A stretch of DNA of 64,000 bases from positions 15,324,127 through 15,388,126 of the forward strand of contig CM026422.1 of NCBI GenBank assembly GCA_014871385.1. The letters run 5' to 3'. The position numbers were made by a program, and so were the translations under genes. Source of the DNA: Ceratodon purpureus. Lineage: Eukaryota; Streptophyta; Bryopsida; Pseudoditrichales; Ditrichaceae. Positions 60,879 to 64,000 of the stretch are shown here, piece by piece (within the stretch, counting starts at the first letter, position 1; every line of letters starts with the position of its first letter). The notes under the pieces were generated by a model that was given only the letters and a program-made list of their open reading frames with translations, had not been told where the DNA came from and searched no databases.

Positions 60879-63831
60879 TGAAGTTGTTTCATATTGCGCC
60901 ACTGATTTTCTGCTGACCCTGCTGTGATGCTACATTGCTCGAGCTGATTTTTTCTCAGGAAGTTGGAGTTTGGAGTCGGCTCTTATCACCCAAATTCTGC
61001 CAATCGGTGACGAGCCGCAAGAATCACTGTCTTTGATGACTTGTTTGACACTGGAGTTTGGATAATGGAGTCATCTCAGTGCGTAAGTGGACACTATAGT
61101 AAAGCTCAGGCGCAATGTGTAGAAGACCACGTCATATGCCTCGATGGCTTCCATCATTATACTATCCATCTTCAAACAGTGGTTTTCTGTGTACATTATT
61201 GAAAGCGGGATGTTCGCACATCTTGGATAAGTTCTGTCACTTATCACTGTGCCAATAGAGATGGGGTCATGCTAAAGTGCAGCGCTTTTAGCGATAAGGT
61301 CGAGCAGTGGCCCATGAGTCGATAATGTTAGATCTGGACCATGTACATTTGATAGTGGGGGCAAAACCCATGACCAGGTATGTAAAATTCTTGCTGAACC
61401 TCTCAATGAAGCAACCGCTAATACTTCTCCATTTATATGATACGCAATAGAGCTCTATGAAAGCAGGAGATTGAGGATTCCTCTCGATACATGATTGCTA
61501 CGGTTTCCATGATGGAAAAGCTTCATGACTTTCTTAGTCTGTTTCAACGGATGATGACCTCTTGGAAACTAGGGAAATTTTCAACTTACATGATTTAAAG
61601 GCTATGTAACAGTGTACCTCATCGGTAAAGGTGCTCTTCTCAATGGGGAATTAAATTAGCAATTTTGTACTGTAGCGTATGCCTACTAGTTGTATGCGTA
61701 AATGTTATACACTTCTCACCGACATGTATACTGTGTGCCAATCAGGATGCATAAGAGATTTATTTAAAGATCCGAAAAACTACGTTTCTTGTATCACATA
61801 ATGCAGAGTCCCAGGTCATTCAATTTCGGTGTTGCTGGTCTCTCTGCCTGGCATTACATAGCGTGGAGATGAGTAGAAGTTGCCCGCCACTTTTGGCTTA
61901 GGTTAGTTGTTTTGTCTCAGCGCATTCACGAAATGCTCTCCTCATATTTGAACAGTTTGTAGAGATTTTGGCCGTGACAGCATTTGGAATTTTGCTTGTA
62001 AGTTGTAAGTAGTGATGAATGGCTCTTGTGTGAGGTTCAATTGATGAATGGCTCTTGCGTGTGGTTCAATTCTTCCACAGTACATTGCTCATGGCCACTC
62101 TGATTGCAAATCTAGCTTGGCAAGGTTGTGATTCATACAAAAAATAGATCAAATTGTGTATCTTGGTAATTCCTGGAATTCCATAGAATGGAAATAAGGT
62201 TTTAGGCAAGGAAATCGAATAAGTAGAATGATAACTCTAACCATTGCAGCCCTACTGATAGTACATGGTCTGTGCAGATTTAACGAATTAGAAAACAACT
62301 CTCAACACATTTCATTATGTTCTTACTGTGCACATCATAGTTAGTCATTTAGCGGAAGTGGCTAAGTCCACTGTGTCCTCATCAGTTGAGGCACATTCGG
62401 CCGAACCAAATTGAACATGGCAGACTCACAGGATATGAGGAACTCGAAAGAAACTAATTGAACCGTCTATACTCACATCAACTCTAAGCAGATGCCCATA
62501 CGATCTCTTGTGTATGTATAAGAATTTTTTGTAAATGTGATTAGTTGTGATAGCTCTAGCTTGGAATCGAAGTACTCTTCCAAATTAAACAGACCATGTA
62601 GATATACTAATTTACACACTAAAAGTGCTGATGCCACTGCAATGTGATAAAATAGCTGAAAACTTCAATATTATAAAACAAAACTTGTGTATTTTGGACC
62701 ACATAAGGCCGATAAGCCGAGGCCCGAGCTGGTTGTCAGACATAACCTATTCCATCTTTTTAGAGCTTTGTTGGAGTTTACATACGGGATGCATGGAGGA
62801 AAGGGCAGTTCATGTCATCTAATCTGTAACACATATTTTCCCAAAATCATGAGTAGGTTGTAATTCCAGGTGATTCCAATGTATTTTCGACTACCATTCG
62901 AACTCAAAAAAATTACTGCTGAAATTCTAGTACTACCAACTGCTCTGAGCTTGCGCAACCTCCGATCCTCCTCATACCGTCCAGTTTCTAAAACCACTTG
63001 AAAGGTTTGTGCTCCTGTTGTAGATTTCATTGTATCCATGCATAGTGTTTGTAGTGCACAATTCTCTACTTCATCAGGGTATATTGCAAATGTATTTTGG
63101 CATCTGAATTATGTTGCTACAGATCAATCTCTTAACTATCGAGCCTCCAGAACTGCAGCCACGGGTTTCGTTCCAATTCTGGTGAGTGACTTTGAGTGTT
63201 TTTTTGGTTCTAGTTCGTTGTTTCCTTCTGAACTGAAATTGCTGAGCCGTTGTAGCAATATGTGCCCCTTCCCTTCATCTTTCTCCCAGGTACTTTCAGT
63301 ATCGCTGCCTCTTTTCTTTTTCTTTTTTTGGCGCATGTGCTGCACCCGATTGCGGCTCTGTGAATATATTTGCCAAGTCTTGTTGTGCGTTGCTCGCTAC
63401 CTGCTCCCCTTCGCTCGTTCGCACTCTCCCTATCTATAAGTTTCTCTCCTTCGCTTTTTTCTTGCTTGTTTGCTTGTTTTCTCCCTCATTTTCCATTTTC
63501 TTTTATTTTTTCTTGCATGTTTGCTTGGTGTATCATTAAGTTTGCGATGGGAAGTTGTTTTCTATTTGCGTTTCACATTGAAATTCCAAGTAATTGCTCG
63601 TGAGAGTTATCGGTGTTGTTTACTACTCAGCGTCCTGAATCATATCGCATCATGCAGATCTATGAATTGCCAGTTTCTCTTCCTGGTACAGGCGTTTCTT
63701 ATAAGTGTCTTCTTGCAAGTATTTGAATGATCAGGAGGAAGCCAACAATTTCCATACAGGGCCCTAAATACTGTCTCGCGCGTTATCTCTTGTGCCGCAT
63801 CGTTCTCTCTCTCAGCCCTCTCGCTTTCGCA
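60879..63831. other. Intergenic DNA after PP2C
   Basis: No gene is recognised in 3 kb of mixed composition. A 29 bp unit starting GATGAATGGCTCTTG is tandemly duplicated at 62014-62071. Pyrimidine-rich tracts near 63290-63500 could belong to the leader of the rightmost gene. Confidence 0.4.
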
Positions 63832-64000
63832 ATGGAGGACATCTAAGTATCGGTAGAGGGACCCAATGGCACCGTTATAGACTCGAGGAAGTACAGGCCA
63901 GGAACTAAGAAGAGAGATCTTCTCTCGGGTTTGCAAGAGAGACACGGGGTTGGTGATCTAAAGGACTCGGAAGATTATGATATTGTGCCATCAGACGAGG
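63832..64000 (+). pseudogene. Start of an unidentified gene with a stop at codon 5, cut by the window edge
   Basis: ATG at 63832 begins M-E-D-I followed by TAA (63844-63846). The same frame then stays open for 51 codons to the window edge with coding-like sequence (V-S-V-E-G-P-N-G-T-V, later D-S-R-K-Y-R-P-G-T-K-K-R, L-Q-E-R-H-G, D-S-E-D-Y-D). A single C-to-T change of CAA or CAG would explain the stop. Alternatively the TAA lies in a leader and the true protein starts via splicing upstream, since AG occurs just after it at 63846-63847. The family is not recognised. Confidence 0.5.

Noticed and set aside
1..64000. CRISPR arrays, bacterial operons or phage genes
   Set aside because: Spliced nuclear plant genes and eukaryotic transposons fill the window; no regularly spaced repeats or prokaryotic gene layout exist.

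Overview
This is nuclear DNA of a land plant, most likely a bryophyte such as a moss. That placement is an inference: the spliced genes have short GT-AG introns, the intergenic DNA is very AT-rich, the stress and metal genes are plant-type, and no LTR retrotransposon was recognised. Four gene models hold together exon by exon. They are a heavy-metal-associated (HMA) domain protein (4463-6075), a bacterial-type ribonuclease HII with a long N-terminal extension (7230-9305), a small cysteine-rich metallothionein-like protein (35325-36264) and a PP2C-type protein phosphatase with a probable N-myristoylation signal (57928-60878). A fifth coding start, with an in-frame stop at codon 5, runs off the right edge (63832-64000).

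Much of the remaining DNA that can be identified consists of old transposons, mainly DNA elements. (1) A family of 0.83-0.93 kb elements has CCCC-TAAA-type inverted ends bounded by TTAA, the arrangement of piggyBac-like transposons: 20621-21538, 25416-26246, 28459-29388, an end-truncated copy at 10841-11685, and a doubtful relative at 49429-50033. (2) Three small elements have AGGTAG ends bounded by TA: 15157-15512, 19843-20231 and 21665-22080. The last two are inverted full-length relatives on either side of a TTAA element. (3) Two PIF/Harbinger systems each pair a SANT/Myb-like gene with a HARBI-type nuclease. One is decayed (23010-27850). The other is a better preserved 5.6 kb element (50738-56341) whose ends occur twice, nested. 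(4) A dead Tc1-like DD34E transposase gene (30267-31290) has lost two of its three catalytic acidic residues. (5) A Helitron/PIF1-type helicase tail lies at 42712-43087. (6) A tRNA-derived SINE is at about 46437-46818. (7) A 740 bp inverted-repeat element is at 38491-39230.

A kinase-like pseudogene (44353-45417) lies among these repeats. The host genes sit in GC-richer islands at about 4.4-9.3, 35-36.3 and 57.9-60.9 kb. The long AT-rich tracts between islands hold decayed repeats and no recognisable gene. The four genes are unrelated in function and no operon or cluster is apparent, although two of them (HMA protein and metallothionein-like protein) belong to metal-handling families. Several stops and lost catalytic residues in the dead transposons are consistent with C-to-T or G-to-A change, as expected from decay of methylated cytosines.
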